A stretch of DNA of 64,000 nucleotides. Origin: SAR324 cluster bacterium. GTDB lineage: Bacteria > SAR324 > NAC60-12. Positions 9,186 through 17,357 of this stretch are shown in pieces. The stretch covers positions 55,618 through 119,617 of the forward strand of contig JANQJU010000004.1 of NCBI GenBank assembly GCA_028281495.1, written 5' to 3'. The notes beneath the pieces are model-generated. The model saw nothing but the letters and a program-made list of their open reading frames with translations, was not told where the DNA came from and ran no database searches. The translations under genes were made by a program, and so were the position numbers. Position 1 is the stretch's first letter. Every line of letters begins with the position of its first letter.

Positions 9186-10595
9186 CTATGGAGCGAGCGC
9201 TTCGACAACACGCTCCATATGAGCGGAACGGGATCCTTTCACCAAGACGATATCATCATGACGTTGAATCTTTTGGAATTCCGCTATCAATTCTTGCAGG
9301 TCTTCGGTATGCAAAACTGTTGGACTGTCTTGGGAACGGCTTTTCCACCCTTGCACATAAGCGTTTGCTAGATCCTCCCCTAAAGCAAAGAGATGCGCCA
9401 CACCTTGTTGATGCATTTCGGCACCTAATTGTTGATGGAGTTGTAGGCTCTCCTCTCCCAACTCTGCCATGGGTCCGGCTACCACTAACAAACGACGCTT
9501 TGGATAAGCTTTTCTTAAACTCGCCAGAACGCTTTTAAAGGAGGTGGGATTGGCATTATAGGTATCGTTTACCAGAAGATATCCGTTCATCTCTCGAAAC
9601 TGCATGCGGCCTTGGACTTCCACTGATAAAGTTTGTGTGGCTTTCCGGAGCAGTTCCATATCCACATTTTGTAAACGAAGCAAGGTGAGTGCACCAAGGA
9701 GGTTCTCTAAAAACAAAGGATTGCCAATGCGCGTTTCAAACGTAGCATCCATGAATCGAAATCGAGAGACTGCGGGAGAAAAATACAACAGCTCTGCCAT
9801 ATAATCAGCGCGTGCCACCTCCCAATGTGTGAAACCATAAGTGACCAATCGTATACCGTGCTGTGCCGCTGCTTGTTTTACAATTCTCAAATGCTTCAAA
9901 CTGGAAGGCACTACGACAATCGAATCCGATTCCATTCCTTGAAATATTCCTGATTTTTCGTGGGCCACTCCCTCGGTGCTTTCTAAAAATTCCAGATGGC
10001 TCTCGCCGATATTGGTGATGATGCCACAATGCGGATGCACCACTTTCGCAAGCGTTTCAATCTCTCCAAAATGGTTGGTTCCCATTTCGATCACCCACCA
10101 CTGTTCGTCCAATTTAGCATCTAGAATCGTTAAAGGAACTCCCACGAAATTGTTAAAATTGCCTGAAGTTGCATGGGTTCTATTGTCTAAAAACCGGCAT
10201 AATCCAGCAGTGATTTCCTTGGTCGAGGTTTTTCCATTGCTGCCAGTGATGCCAATCACACGGGCACGGGGACTCAAACGATGACGATAGTCTCTGGCCA
10301 AATCTCGGAAGGCTCGATTGGGGTCCGCTACTAAAATGATAGGAGTGGTGGAAGTGAGTAGGCCGGGTTTGATTTTATGTCGACTCGCCACAATGCAACT
10401 GGCTCCCCGTTTGATCGCATCTTGAATATAGAGATGACCATCGGTGCGTTCTCCGGTGAGACAAATGAATAAATCTCCCCATTGTACTTTACGAGAATCA
10501 ATCGCGAAATTTTGGAAACGAGTATCGGAAAAGATGTTTTGTGCGCTCCCTCCAAAAATTCGGCAGAGCTCTGTAACGGTGTAACTATAGTTCAT
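9186..10595 (-). CDS. murF: UDP-N-acetylmuramoyl-tripeptide--D-alanyl-D-alanine ligase
   Basis: Cytoplasmic ligase that adds D-Ala-D-Ala to the UDP-MurNAc-tripeptide, the last soluble step of peptidoglycan precursor synthesis. About 469 residues, normal for MurF. The Mur-ligase ATP loop GITGSNGKTSTKE is present, followed by WVIEMGTNHFGEI in the central domain and the C-terminal GSRSAHMERVV signature. The ATG at 10595 (MNYSYTVTELC) fits the family N-terminus; an upstream ATG at 10655 adds 20 atypical residues. The gene is not in a dcw cluster here; its neighbours are a receiver-kinase upstream and a small secreted protein downstream. Confidence 0.93.
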   Translation of the reverse strand: MNYSYTVTELCRIFGGSAQNIFSDTRFQNFAIDSRKVQWGDLFICLTGERTDGHLYIQDAIKRGASCIVASRHKIKPGLLTSTTPIILVADPNRAFRDLARDYRHRLSPRARVIGITGSNGKTSTKEITAGLCRFLDNRTHATSGNFNNFVGVPLTILDAKLDEQWWVIEMGTNHFGEIETLAKVVHPHCGIITNIGESHLEFLESTEGVAHEKSGIFQGMESDSIVVVPSSLKHLRIVKQAAAQHGIRLVTYGFTHWEVARADYMAELLYFSPAVSRFRFMDATFETRIGNPLFLENLLGALTLLRLQNVDMELLRKATQTLSVEVQGRMQFREMNGYLLVNDTYNANPTSFKSVLASLRKAYPKRRLLVVAGPMAELGEESLQLHQQLGAEMHQQGVAHLFALGEDLANAYVQGWKSRSQDSPTVLHTEDLQELIAEFQKIQRHDDIVLVKGSRSAHMERVVEALAP

Positions 10596-10673
10596 GAGAC
10601 TTCTAGAAATGATGCAAATCGGTCGAAAAAGATGCGAAGAATAATACTTTAGCAATAGAAAGAAATCAATGTT

Positions 10674-11789
10674 TCACGAAGGTATCGCGGGGAGGTAGAG
10701 ATCAATGCAGGTGCCGCTTTCCGGCAAGTTGTGGAGAGCAATACCACCTTTGTGATTCGCAATCACGCCAAAGACAAAGGGCAACCCCATGCCAATGCCT
10801 TGTGACTTGGTAGTATAAAATGGATTTTGCAAAACATCGACTTTCATTCCAGGACCTTGGTCCTTGATGGTCACCCTCACATAGTCCCCAGGTTCTAAGG
10901 TGTCGGGCAGGAGGGTATTTGACTTCAATATGACGTTTTCTGTTTTTAGGGTAATTTTCCCGCCATTGTGCATGGCTTCTAAAGCGTTTTTAAACAATTC
11001 TTGGAAGATATGTTTGATTTGTTCTTGTTCTACATTGACCAACCATAGATTACGGGCATAATCGGTTTGAAAGGACAAATCATCGTGATGAAAAATAAAA
11101 TCTGTAAGACACTCCTCAATCAGCTGATTGAGATCTGTTACTTGCGTTTGGTACTTTCCAGACTGAGCCAGCCCTAATAACTTTTTTCCTAGCACTCCCC
11201 CACGCTGCACCAGTTTTTGAATACTTTCCAACATGCCTCGATGTTCCAGCAGGAGGTCTGATTCCGTATCCAGCAGATAGGCGTAACCATGGATGCCCAT
11301 TAAAAGATTGTTGAGTTGGTGAGCAATACCGCCAGCCAAAATACGTGTAGTTTCCAGCTCAAGCGAACGATTTTTCTTTTGCTCCTCTTGGTACTTATGG
11401 AGTGACAGTTCGATATTGGCATAGAGTACTTTTTCCTGAAATGGCTTGGTGACGTACCCACACGGCAATGTCTTCTTGGCTCTTTGCAACAGTTCGGAAT
11501 TGGCATACGCTGTTAAATACAGGATTGGTAGATTATAAGAATTCCGAATACGATGCGCCGTTTCAATGCCGTCAATTTCGCCATTGAGCTTGATGTCCAT
11601 TAACACCAAATCCGGCAAACTATGTTCTAAGCTTTGCAAAGCTTCTTCACCTGAACCCACAATTCCCGTAACAACGTACCCCAGCCGTTGAAGCTTCTCT
11701 TGAATGCCTAATGCAACAATGCTTTCGTCCTCAACTATCAATATATTTGCAGGTGCCATAAGTAATGTTTGACGAGACGGAGTGCTCAA
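10674..11789 (-). CDS. Receiver-histidine kinase fusion (cytoplasmic)
   Basis: A 371-residue signalling protein with a reversed hybrid order: an N-terminal receiver domain (acidic pocket E20/D21, phosphoacceptor D65 in LVLMDIKLNG, conserved K115) followed by a HisKA region with H157 in GIAHQLNN and a HATPase domain (FKNALEAM N-box, KDQGPGM G1-box, GIGMGLPFV G2-box). No membrane segment or sensor domain is visible, so it probably takes its input by phosphotransfer to the receiver or from a partner protein. An alternative start is the Met at residue 11, right before ANILIVEDE. A perfect 9-bp inverted repeat lies upstream at 11828-11851. Confidence 0.88.
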   Translation of the reverse strand: MSTPSRQTLLMAPANILIVEDESIVALGIQEKLQRLGYVVTGIVGSGEEALQSLEHSLPDLVLMDIKLNGEIDGIETAHRIRNSYNLPILYLTAYANSELLQRAKKTLPCGYVTKPFQEKVLYANIELSLHKYQEEQKKNRSLELETTRILAGGIAHQLNNLLMGIHGYAYLLDTESDLLLEHRGMLESIQKLVQRGGVLGKKLLGLAQSGKYQTQVTDLNQLIEECLTDFIFHHDDLSFQTDYARNLWLVNVEQEQIKHIFQELFKNALEAMHNGGKITLKTENVILKSNTLLPDTLEPGDYVRVTIKDQGPGMKVDVLQNPFYTTKSQGIGMGLPFVFGVIANHKGGIALHNLPESGTCIDLYLPAIPS

Positions 11790-12169
11790 GGGTTCTTACT
11801 CCCCCGTGCCATAAGAGTATTTGATAGGACAGAATACTCAAATATTCTGTCAGGAAAATAAGCTTTATATAAAAGTAATGATATAGGGAGATTTTAACAT
11901 GGGAACAACAGAGATGTCGTGAATAACACGACGAACAGTTGCAACAGCAACATTGCTAGGCCACGATCCATGGACAACGGCACGAGGCATGAGAGTGGGA
12001 TTGCCTCCTAATACTGACTTTTCAGAGGCATAGAAGAGTTGAAATCCTTGGACTACTCGGAAAATTTTGCTTTTTCTAGGCAGGCTTCTGTAACAGAGAG
12101 CAGGCCCTGAAGGAGCATCCAGCCCCTATGCGATATAGATAAGAGAAAGTCGCGAATGACACAACCACT
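11790..12169. other. 380-bp intergenic region with an inverted repeat
   Basis: No supported gene. The one clear element is GACAGAATA (11828-11836) facing TATTCTGTC (11843-11851) across six bases, 39 bases upstream of the receiver-kinase start. It could be an operator for that gene. The rest (11880-12169) shows nothing recognisable. Confidence 0.4.
11828..11851. promoter_or_regulatory. 9-bp perfect inverted repeat, candidate operator
   Basis: GACAGAATA, a six-base spacer CTCAAA, then TATTCTGTC. It is A/T-rich in the arms, has no T-run, and sits upstream of the minus-strand receiver-kinase gene. A transcription-factor site is more likely than a terminator, but the regulator is unknown. Confidence 0.4.
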
Positions 12170-13132
12170 TCAGTTATCAGAGCTGATGAACATGTCTCCC
12201 ACATCCAAGGTCTGTGCGTTGGCGAGCAAGGCTTCCTGAAACAATCGTATGAAATCTTCTAGCTCGGCTTCTCCGGAAATCCAATTGACCCCATCTTCTA
12301 GGGTACTCAATCCATAAACTTGGGCAGAAAAAATCCAATTGGTGCGATGCCATAGTAGGGTAGACCGGTTTTGAAAGCGAAAAAACCAATGCCCTCCATC
12401 CCCTAAGCTATTTTGGATCGAATGTTCGAGGTTCAGATTAGTAAACGTTAAAATGTTTGTCCAAAACCGGAAGGCTTTTTCTGAGGAAGCAAACTGCATG
12501 ATCTGAAACTCGATGGGATAGTGATTTTTTTCATAGGTCCACTTTTGAGCAAAACGGATCTGTTCTTTTTGAAACAGAAATTCCAAAAAGTTTGGAATTT
12601 TGAAGGTCTCCAAAGGAGTCCGATTTTGCTCCATTTGTTTCAATTGCAGCTCTTGAGCAACACGAAACAAGTGTTCCAGGTCATTGGGCACAATCCTGCG
12701 GAATGTTAAGTAGTTTTGGCTCGCGTGTAGGAACGGGGTGGGAGGACGGACCGATTGTTGATAACGGTGAACAGTACCTCGTAAATTCGCTCCAGGGTCG
12801 AGCCATAACTCTCCACCAATTTGGGTCACGTCACCAAAGATATCGGCATTGTCTTCGATGCGTACATTCCCACCCGAAAAAATAACACCACGATGCAATA
12901 AGCTATTTTTCCCAATCACCAAATCGCATTCTACGGCAAAAATTTGCCCAGTGACCTCGGCATGAATGGACAGCTTGGAATGATTGCATGTGATATCGTG
13001 GGCAACCACATTCTCTGGCAAAGTGTAAGGTGCTGAGATCTGCCAACTGCGCACACCGTCGGCCCAGGTTGGGATAGTCCCCACCATTGTGAACCCAATT
13101 ACAAGGATCCACCGTAATTTTCGAATGTTCAT
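12170..13132 (-). CDS. Secreted protein with bactofilin-like beta-helix region
   Basis: Exported protein of 320 residues. After a Sec signal peptide (LRWILVIGFTMVGTIPTWA) residues 45-125 follow the alternating pattern of polymer-forming right-handed beta-helices (for example ADIFGDVTQIGG then LDPGANLRGTV), as in bactofilin-type domains, although bactofilins are usually cytoplasmic. The C-terminal 190 residues are unrecognised, rich in Phe/Trp and probably globular. The start is seven bases after the stop of the anti-sigma gene, so it is the third gene of a sigma/anti-sigma operon and probably part of that envelope-stress regulon or its sensing. The family call for the N-terminal part is tentative. 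Confidence 0.55.
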   Translation of the reverse strand: MNIRKLRWILVIGFTMVGTIPTWADGVRSWQISAPYTLPENVVAHDITCNHSKLSIHAEVTGQIFAVECDLVIGKNSLLHRGVIFSGGNVRIEDNADIFGDVTQIGGELWLDPGANLRGTVHRYQQSVRPPTPFLHASQNYLTFRRIVPNDLEHLFRVAQELQLKQMEQNRTPLETFKIPNFLEFLFQKEQIRFAQKWTYEKNHYPIEFQIMQFASSEKAFRFWTNILTFTNLNLEHSIQNSLGDGGHWFFRFQNRSTLLWHRTNWIFSAQVYGLSTLEDGVNWISGEAELEDFIRLFQEALLANAQTLDVGDMFISSDN

Positions 13133-13139
13133 GAGTTGC

Positions 13140-13757
13140 TTACCGTTCTGTCTTGCTCTTCAGTAAGGCTTCCGGGGTTGAGACTGCTGCCACCATCGAA
13201 CGAAAAGGCTGTTCCACAGTAGGCAGTTCAGTTTGGGCATATTCTGCTGGCAATCGCATACCAATCGAGATGGAAGCGTAATTGCCTTCTAATTTATTTT
13301 TCACCGAAATGCCAAACTGCTGATTGTTCCAAATCACCTGTGTTTGCGCGAAAGATTGGCCAAAGGGTTGCCCTAACTGAATTTCTTGTATTTCATAACT
13401 CGACTTGCCGCTCAAGGCTGGAGTGGGGTTTTGCAGTATAGGCCAAATTCCTACAGAAATGACCACTAAAGCACATACAGCAGCTGCGATTATCAGCGAT
13501 TTTCTAGAGAAAAAACGCCAACGATGCCAGCTCTCCACCTGAGGCTGAATGCGGTCCCATACATCGACATCAGGAGACGACGCTTGCTGGGGATCGAGCT
13601 GAATATAGAGTTCAAGAGATTTGTTAAGACGTGCAATTTCTTGCTGACACTCGGAACAGTGTTGCAAGTGCTGACGCCAGTCTGCGGTACGCAGAGTTTT
13701 TGGCGATTCGACAATCAACACTTGTAACGTAGAAGTCCGACTACAACAATGCTGCAT
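13140..13757 (-). CDS. Membrane anti-sigma factor (zinc-finger type)
   Basis: Single-pass membrane protein of 205 residues. The N-terminal cytoplasmic part holds an H-x3-C-x2-C motif (HLQHCSECQ), the signature of ZAS anti-sigma domains that hold ECF sigma factors inactive. A transmembrane helix (LIIAAAVCALVVISVGIWPI) follows near residues 89-108, and the C-terminal part is periplasmic. Its start overlaps the 3' end of the sigma gene by 17 bases in a different frame, with a strong SD (AAGGAGAG) inside the sigma gene, which implies translational coupling. Confidence 0.82.
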   Translation of the reverse strand: MQHCCSRTSTLQVLIVESPKTLRTADWRQHLQHCSECQQEIARLNKSLELYIQLDPQQASSPDVDVWDRIQPQVESWHRWRFFSRKSLIIAAAVCALVVISVGIWPILQNPTPALSGKSSYEIQEIQLGQPFGQSFAQTQVIWNNQQFGISVKNKLEGNYASISIGMRLPAEYAQTELPTVEQPFRSMVAAVSTPEALLKSKTER

Positions 13758-14391
13758 GTTGCTCTCCTTGCTGAGCAGAAGGAGGCTCGAAGAAAGGAGC
13801 CAACAATTCTTTCAAATGAAGTCTCGCATAATGCAGGCGAGATTTCACGCTTCCAATGGGAATATCCAATATTTCGGCAATTTCTTGTACAGATAAATCT
13901 TCTTGATAATGCAAATGTAATACGACGCGATGATTCTCACTGAGCTGATTCATCGCCTTTTGGATGAGAGCCTTTTTCTGGGAATCCAGCACAAGGCGTT
14001 CGGGAGAGGCTTTGTCGTCAAACACGACAATAGTAAATTCGGAGGCATCTAGAGTGGGTCCATTTTCATCAAGCAATCGCCTCCAACGCTTGTTTTTCTT
14101 GAGATAGCGCATGGTTTCATGAACTGTTATTTTGTAAATCCAGGTCTTGAACGAAGCATCGCCTCGAAACTTGGCCAGTCCACGAAAGACCGACAAAAAC
14201 ACATCCTGGACCACATCAGCCACACCGCTGTCATTTTTCATAATCGAAAAACAGAGGCGTCCAACCGAAGTTTGGTATTTTTTCACCAAGACTTCAAAAG
14301 CCTTTTTATCACCTTTGAGGTGTGCGTTGATCAAGATTCTATCGTCCATAGTATACCAGTCAGGAATCGTCGTCTCTTGGGATCGAAACAT
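13741..14391 (-). CDS. ECF sigma factor, RpoE-like
   Basis: Sigma-70 family factor of 216 residues. Region 2 is seen as VVQDVFLSVFRGLAKFRG followed by FKTWIYKITVHETMRYLKK; region 4 as LSVQEIAEILDIPIGSVKSRL, a helix-turn-helix for the -35 element. It directs RNA polymerase to an extracytoplasmic-stress type regulon and is controlled by the adjacent anti-sigma factor. The ATG at 14391 has a good SD (AGAGGTGG). A GAACTT-N16-TCTAGA promoter upstream suggests it transcribes its own operon. Confidence 0.9.
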   Translation of the reverse strand: MFRSQETTIPDWYTMDDRILINAHLKGDKKAFEVLVKKYQTSVGRLCFSIMKNDSGVADVVQDVFLSVFRGLAKFRGDASFKTWIYKITVHETMRYLKKNKRWRRLLDENGPTLDASEFTIVVFDDKASPERLVLDSQKKALIQKAMNQLSENHRVVLHLHYQEDLSVQEIAEILDIPIGSVKSRLHYARLHLKELLAPFFEPPSAQQGEQHAALL

Positions 14392-14452
14392 GGGCCACCT
14401 CTTTTGCTAAAGGGAAAATCTTTCCTGGTTCTTAGAACTTCGCCTCAGACAA

Positions 14453-14480
14453 TCTAGATCGGGCATTTGGGGTGAAGTTC
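14453..14480 (-). promoter_or_regulatory. Candidate ECF (sigma-E type) autoregulatory promoter
   Basis: On the minus strand GAACTT (14480-14475) is followed after 16 bases by TCTAGA (14458-14453). This resembles the known sigma-E pattern of GAACTT and a TCtgA-like -10 at 16-base spacing. It would start transcription about 55 bases upstream of the sigma gene. The match is by eye. Confidence 0.45.
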
Positions 14481-14601
14481 AATCAAATCCAGGGGTTGTT
14501 ATCAAAATTTAAGATTTTTCGGTGGTATTTGTTTCGCTCGTTTCTATTTGAATTGGAATTCATCCACCTACTTTCTCAAAGGAAAGCAAATGTTGATCCA
14601 T

Positions 14602-15180
14602 TTATTCCATTAGTAACGCTTGAGAGAGTTGAAGGGTCTGCTGACGGACATCATAAGTAAGCTTTTCTCCAATAATTGTATCTTCTAAATAATGGATGTC
14701 AACTTTCACTGGAACTTCCAGAATTCCTTGGGTGTAACGATAAAACGCTTTTTCCGTGTAGGCCTGCATTTCAGTATTTCGTGTTACCACCACTTGCTCA
14801 TTCAAGGTTACCACTTCTTCCTTCCAATCGATTTCTCCCTCCCGGGCGGTTACGACAATATCCACTTCTTGCGGTTTTTCCGAATCGGCATCGTGATATA
14901 CTAAGATCCGAACATCCGTTAAGTTGACTTTCTCTGTGCCTGGTAACACAAACGCTTGCTTCCCCAGGACGGTCCAACGTTTATGGTCTAACCAAAAATC
15001 TTCAATCTCCACATTGTCGAGATGGAGGAGATATTCCGGTTGTTCCAGTGGAGCGAGGCTCACTTCTTCCGAAGAAAAAGTATAGAGCATGTACACAAGC
15101 GCCCCCCCTAACAAAGACAACAGGGCAATCTCTTTTTTAAATTCCCACAGAAGAGCACGAGTGGAAAGGTGGTCAGACAT
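14602..15180 (-). CDS. lptC: LPS export protein LptC
   Basis: Bitopic inner-membrane protein of 192 residues, the family length. A single N-terminal transmembrane helix (IALLSLLGGALVYMLYTF, about residues 18-35) is followed by a periplasmic beta-jellyroll region with the VVTAREGEIDWKEEVVTLNEQVVVTR pattern region typical of LptC and OstA-like folds. It passes lipopolysaccharide from the LptBFG transporter toward LptA. It ends an operon with purF and a Trm112-like gene, 11 bases after the latter; lptA and lptB are not in the window. Confidence 0.78.
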   Translation of the reverse strand: MSDHLSTRALLWEFKKEIALLSLLGGALVYMLYTFSSEEVSLAPLEQPEYLLHLDNVEIEDFWLDHKRWTVLGKQAFVLPGTEKVNLTDVRILVYHDADSEKPQEVDIVVTAREGEIDWKEEVVTLNEQVVVTRNTEMQAYTEKAFYRYTQGILEVPVKVDIHYLEDTIIGEKLTYDVRQQTLQLSQALLME

Positions 15181-15191
15181 AGATCCTTAGG

Positions 15192-15455
15192 TTAAGAAGC
15201 AGGGAGCAATTCGTTCAATGGAATCGATTCTTCAACTAACATGATCGGAATATGGTCGCGGATGGGATACAAATATTGCTGATCCTCACGAACCACCCCT
15301 CCGTCAATTTTTTGGGTGATGGGTTGTTGATTGCGATTGCGTAACGTGCCGGATGTGATCCGGGTATTGATTTGTTCAATGAGGGAGTCTTCAGCCCACG
15401 TCAAAGGTGTCCGAGTTTCGGGACACACTAACATTTTTAAGAGTTCGTCATCCAT
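15192..15455 (-). CDS. Trm112-family small protein
   Basis: Protein of 87 residues that opens with LLKMLVCPETRTPL and ends with YPIRDHIPIMLVEESIPL, the layout of bacterial Trm112-like proteins (PF03966), which act as small partners of methyltransferases and other enzymes. The usual second zinc cysteine pair is not obvious; only one Cys remains in the N-terminal motif, as in many bacterial members. The ATG overlaps the purF TAA in a TAATG arrangement, so the two are translationally coupled. Confidence 0.82.
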   Translation of the reverse strand: MDDELLKMLVCPETRTPLTWAEDSLIEQINTRITSGTLRNRNQQPITQKIDGGVVREDQQYLYPIRDHIPIMLVEESIPLNELLPAS

Positions 15456-16993
15456 TATGCCTCCTGTGTGGAGTCGGCCTCCACTTCAGTGTGTTTGATT
15501 TGTTCTTGATAGCGCTTTTCCCCAATGAGTGTAGGGTAGGTGGTGTCAATACATGCAGTACACAATTGTTCCTTCGAATGCCCAATGGCTTTGGACAAAC
15601 GGTCAATGGTTAAAAACTTCAAACTATCCGCACCGATTGCTTCTGCCATTTCGGCTAAGGTTTCCTTGGAATGAGTGAGTGGTTGGCCTGGTTTCCAAAA
15701 GCGTGGAACAAACAGTTCCTTTACCGTAGGAATGTCAATGCCATAAAAACAGGGAGCAATGATGCTAGGGCAGGCGATCCTCACATGAATTTCCTTGGCT
15801 CGGCCCCGCTCTCGGATCAATTCGATAATGGTGGAAAGCGTGGTGGAACGTACCAACGAATCATCGACTAAAAAAATTCTTTTGTTTTCTAACAACTCCA
15901 CCAACGGGGTGAATTTGCGGAGAATGACATCTTGGCGGCTCTGCCCTTCAATGAAGGTGCGTCCCACATAACGGTTACGCACCAACCCTTCAATCACAGG
16001 AATTCCCAATTTGAATCCAAATCCATCGCCTGCCACTTTAGCTGTTTCAGGAACCGGAACAACGCGCGCATCTGGCCCTCCGGGAATATCTTCCATTTCA
16101 GCCAGCAATCTCCCCATCAAGCGTCGAGCCTTAAACACCGAACGCCCATCCAAATTGGAAGCCAAATTAGCAAAATAGACCCATTCGAACTGGCAATGAG
16201 CCGTGCGCTTGACTTCGCTATAACGTTCAATGCGATAGCCATCGTGAGGTGTGGCCACCAACAGCGATCCGGGTTCAAGGTCTTGGTAATCCGTAATGCC
16301 CAAGCGGGCAAGAGCGACACTTTCGGAAGCAACAAACAACAAATTGTTTTTGATGCCGTAACATAGGGGCTTGATCCCTAACGGGTCGCGCATGGCAATC
16401 AGTTCACCACGTGCATTGAGAAATACAATATTGAATGCACCATCAAAACTTTTGGCCAAGGAGGCAAAAATTTCTTTGAAGGATCGCAACTCCCCACTGA
16501 GTTCTTTGTTGATATGGTGCATCATCACTTCGGTATCCGTATTATAGGAAATATGATATCCCCGCTCCACCAACGCAGCTTTCAACTCCTCAAAATTGGC
16601 CAGATTGCCGTTGAATCCAATAGAAAACCACTTCCATTTGCGTCCGTGAATCCGCTCAAAGGGCTGGGCAAAATTTCGGTCTTCGGCACCACTTGTGGCA
16701 TAGCGCACATGGCCAATCGCAACTGTGCCTTCGTATTTCCGCACCAAGTTACGATGCTTTTGAGAACTGAATAAACGGAACACCCGGTCCACTGTCCCGA
16801 CATCCTTATGAGTTTTCAGTAATAAATTGTGCTTAGGATCATAGCTGGTCATCCCAGCACTCAACTGTCCCCGATTCTGCAAATCGAGCAATAAACCTGG
16901 GATGTATTGACTCACATTGATGGGATCTGCCGAGGTATGGTCCAACTGATAAACGGCGGCAATACCACATTCTTCATGCATAGTTTCCGACAT
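15455..16993 (-). CDS. purF: Amidophosphoribosyltransferase
   Basis: First committed enzyme of purine synthesis: glutamine and PRPP give phosphoribosylamine. About 512 residues. An N-terminal nucleophile Cys9 follows a short propeptide (MSETMHEE) and begins CGIAAVY, the class II glutaminase motif. The PRPP loop reads VDDSLVRSTT, with Ser where most members have Gly. Cysteines in RTAHCQFEWVYFA, APCFYGID and QLCTACI match the four ligands of the iron-sulfur PurF type. It heads an operon with the Trm112-like gene and lptC. The ATG at 16993 has AAGGCG upstream; Met5 is an alternative. Confidence 0.92.
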   Translation of the reverse strand: MSETMHEECGIAAVYQLDHTSADPINVSQYIPGLLLDLQNRGQLSAGMTSYDPKHNLLLKTHKDVGTVDRVFRLFSSQKHRNLVRKYEGTVAIGHVRYATSGAEDRNFAQPFERIHGRKWKWFSIGFNGNLANFEELKAALVERGYHISYNTDTEVMMHHINKELSGELRSFKEIFASLAKSFDGAFNIVFLNARGELIAMRDPLGIKPLCYGIKNNLLFVASESVALARLGITDYQDLEPGSLLVATPHDGYRIERYSEVKRTAHCQFEWVYFANLASNLDGRSVFKARRLMGRLLAEMEDIPGGPDARVVPVPETAKVAGDGFGFKLGIPVIEGLVRNRYVGRTFIEGQSRQDVILRKFTPLVELLENKRIFLVDDSLVRSTTLSTIIELIRERGRAKEIHVRIACPSIIAPCFYGIDIPTVKELFVPRFWKPGQPLTHSKETLAEMAEAIGADSLKFLTIDRLSKAIGHSKEQLCTACIDTTYPTLIGEKRYQEQIKHTEVEADSTQEA

Positions 16994-17248
16994 AAACGCC
17001 TTATTTCAAAATTAAGTTGGGGGGAGGATAGGACATGTTGAGGAGAAGCACCTTTTTCTCACTTGTAGCAGATCTATGGAATTTTTGCACGACCCCCCAC
17101 CATGCCTGCATTTCACAAGAAACAACATCCCCCTTTGTTACACCTGAATTTCTAACATTTTTTTAATTCAAAAGTGCCAATCTCCAAGTTCCTCCACGCA
17201 ATAGAACAACGATCCCAGAAAGAGCACTTAGAAATTATAAAGTATTGA

Positions 17249-17263
17249 GATCTCCTGGAGATC
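17249..17263. promoter_or_regulatory. 15-bp palindrome GATCTCC-T-GGAGATC
   Basis: Perfect 7-bp arms around one central base, 15 bases upstream of the -35 box of the candidate promoter for the TolC-fusion gene. Placement suits an activator or repressor site; the regulator is unknown. Confidence 0.4.
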
Positions 17264-17278
17264 CCTCAGTTAAACCTT

Positions 17279-17307
17279 TTGACACCATTTAGGCATATGG
17301 GTATGAA
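17279..17307 (+). promoter_or_regulatory. Sigma-70-like promoter of the TolC-fusion gene
   Basis: TTGACA (17279-17284) and TATGAA (17302-17307) are separated by 17 bases. Transcription would start near 17314, giving a leader of about 44 bases before the ATG at 17358. Confidence 0.55.
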
Positions 17308-17357
17308 TGCATCCAACGGATCATTTCATACAGGCCTCTCTTACGAAGGAGTCCGCG

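Larger units (their letters stand above)
16994..17357. other. Divergent intergenic region
   Basis: About 360 bases between divergently oriented purF and the TolC-fusion gene. It holds a 15-bp palindrome (17249-17263) and a strong sigma-70-like promoter (17279-17307) facing right. No small gene is supported. Confidence 0.5.
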
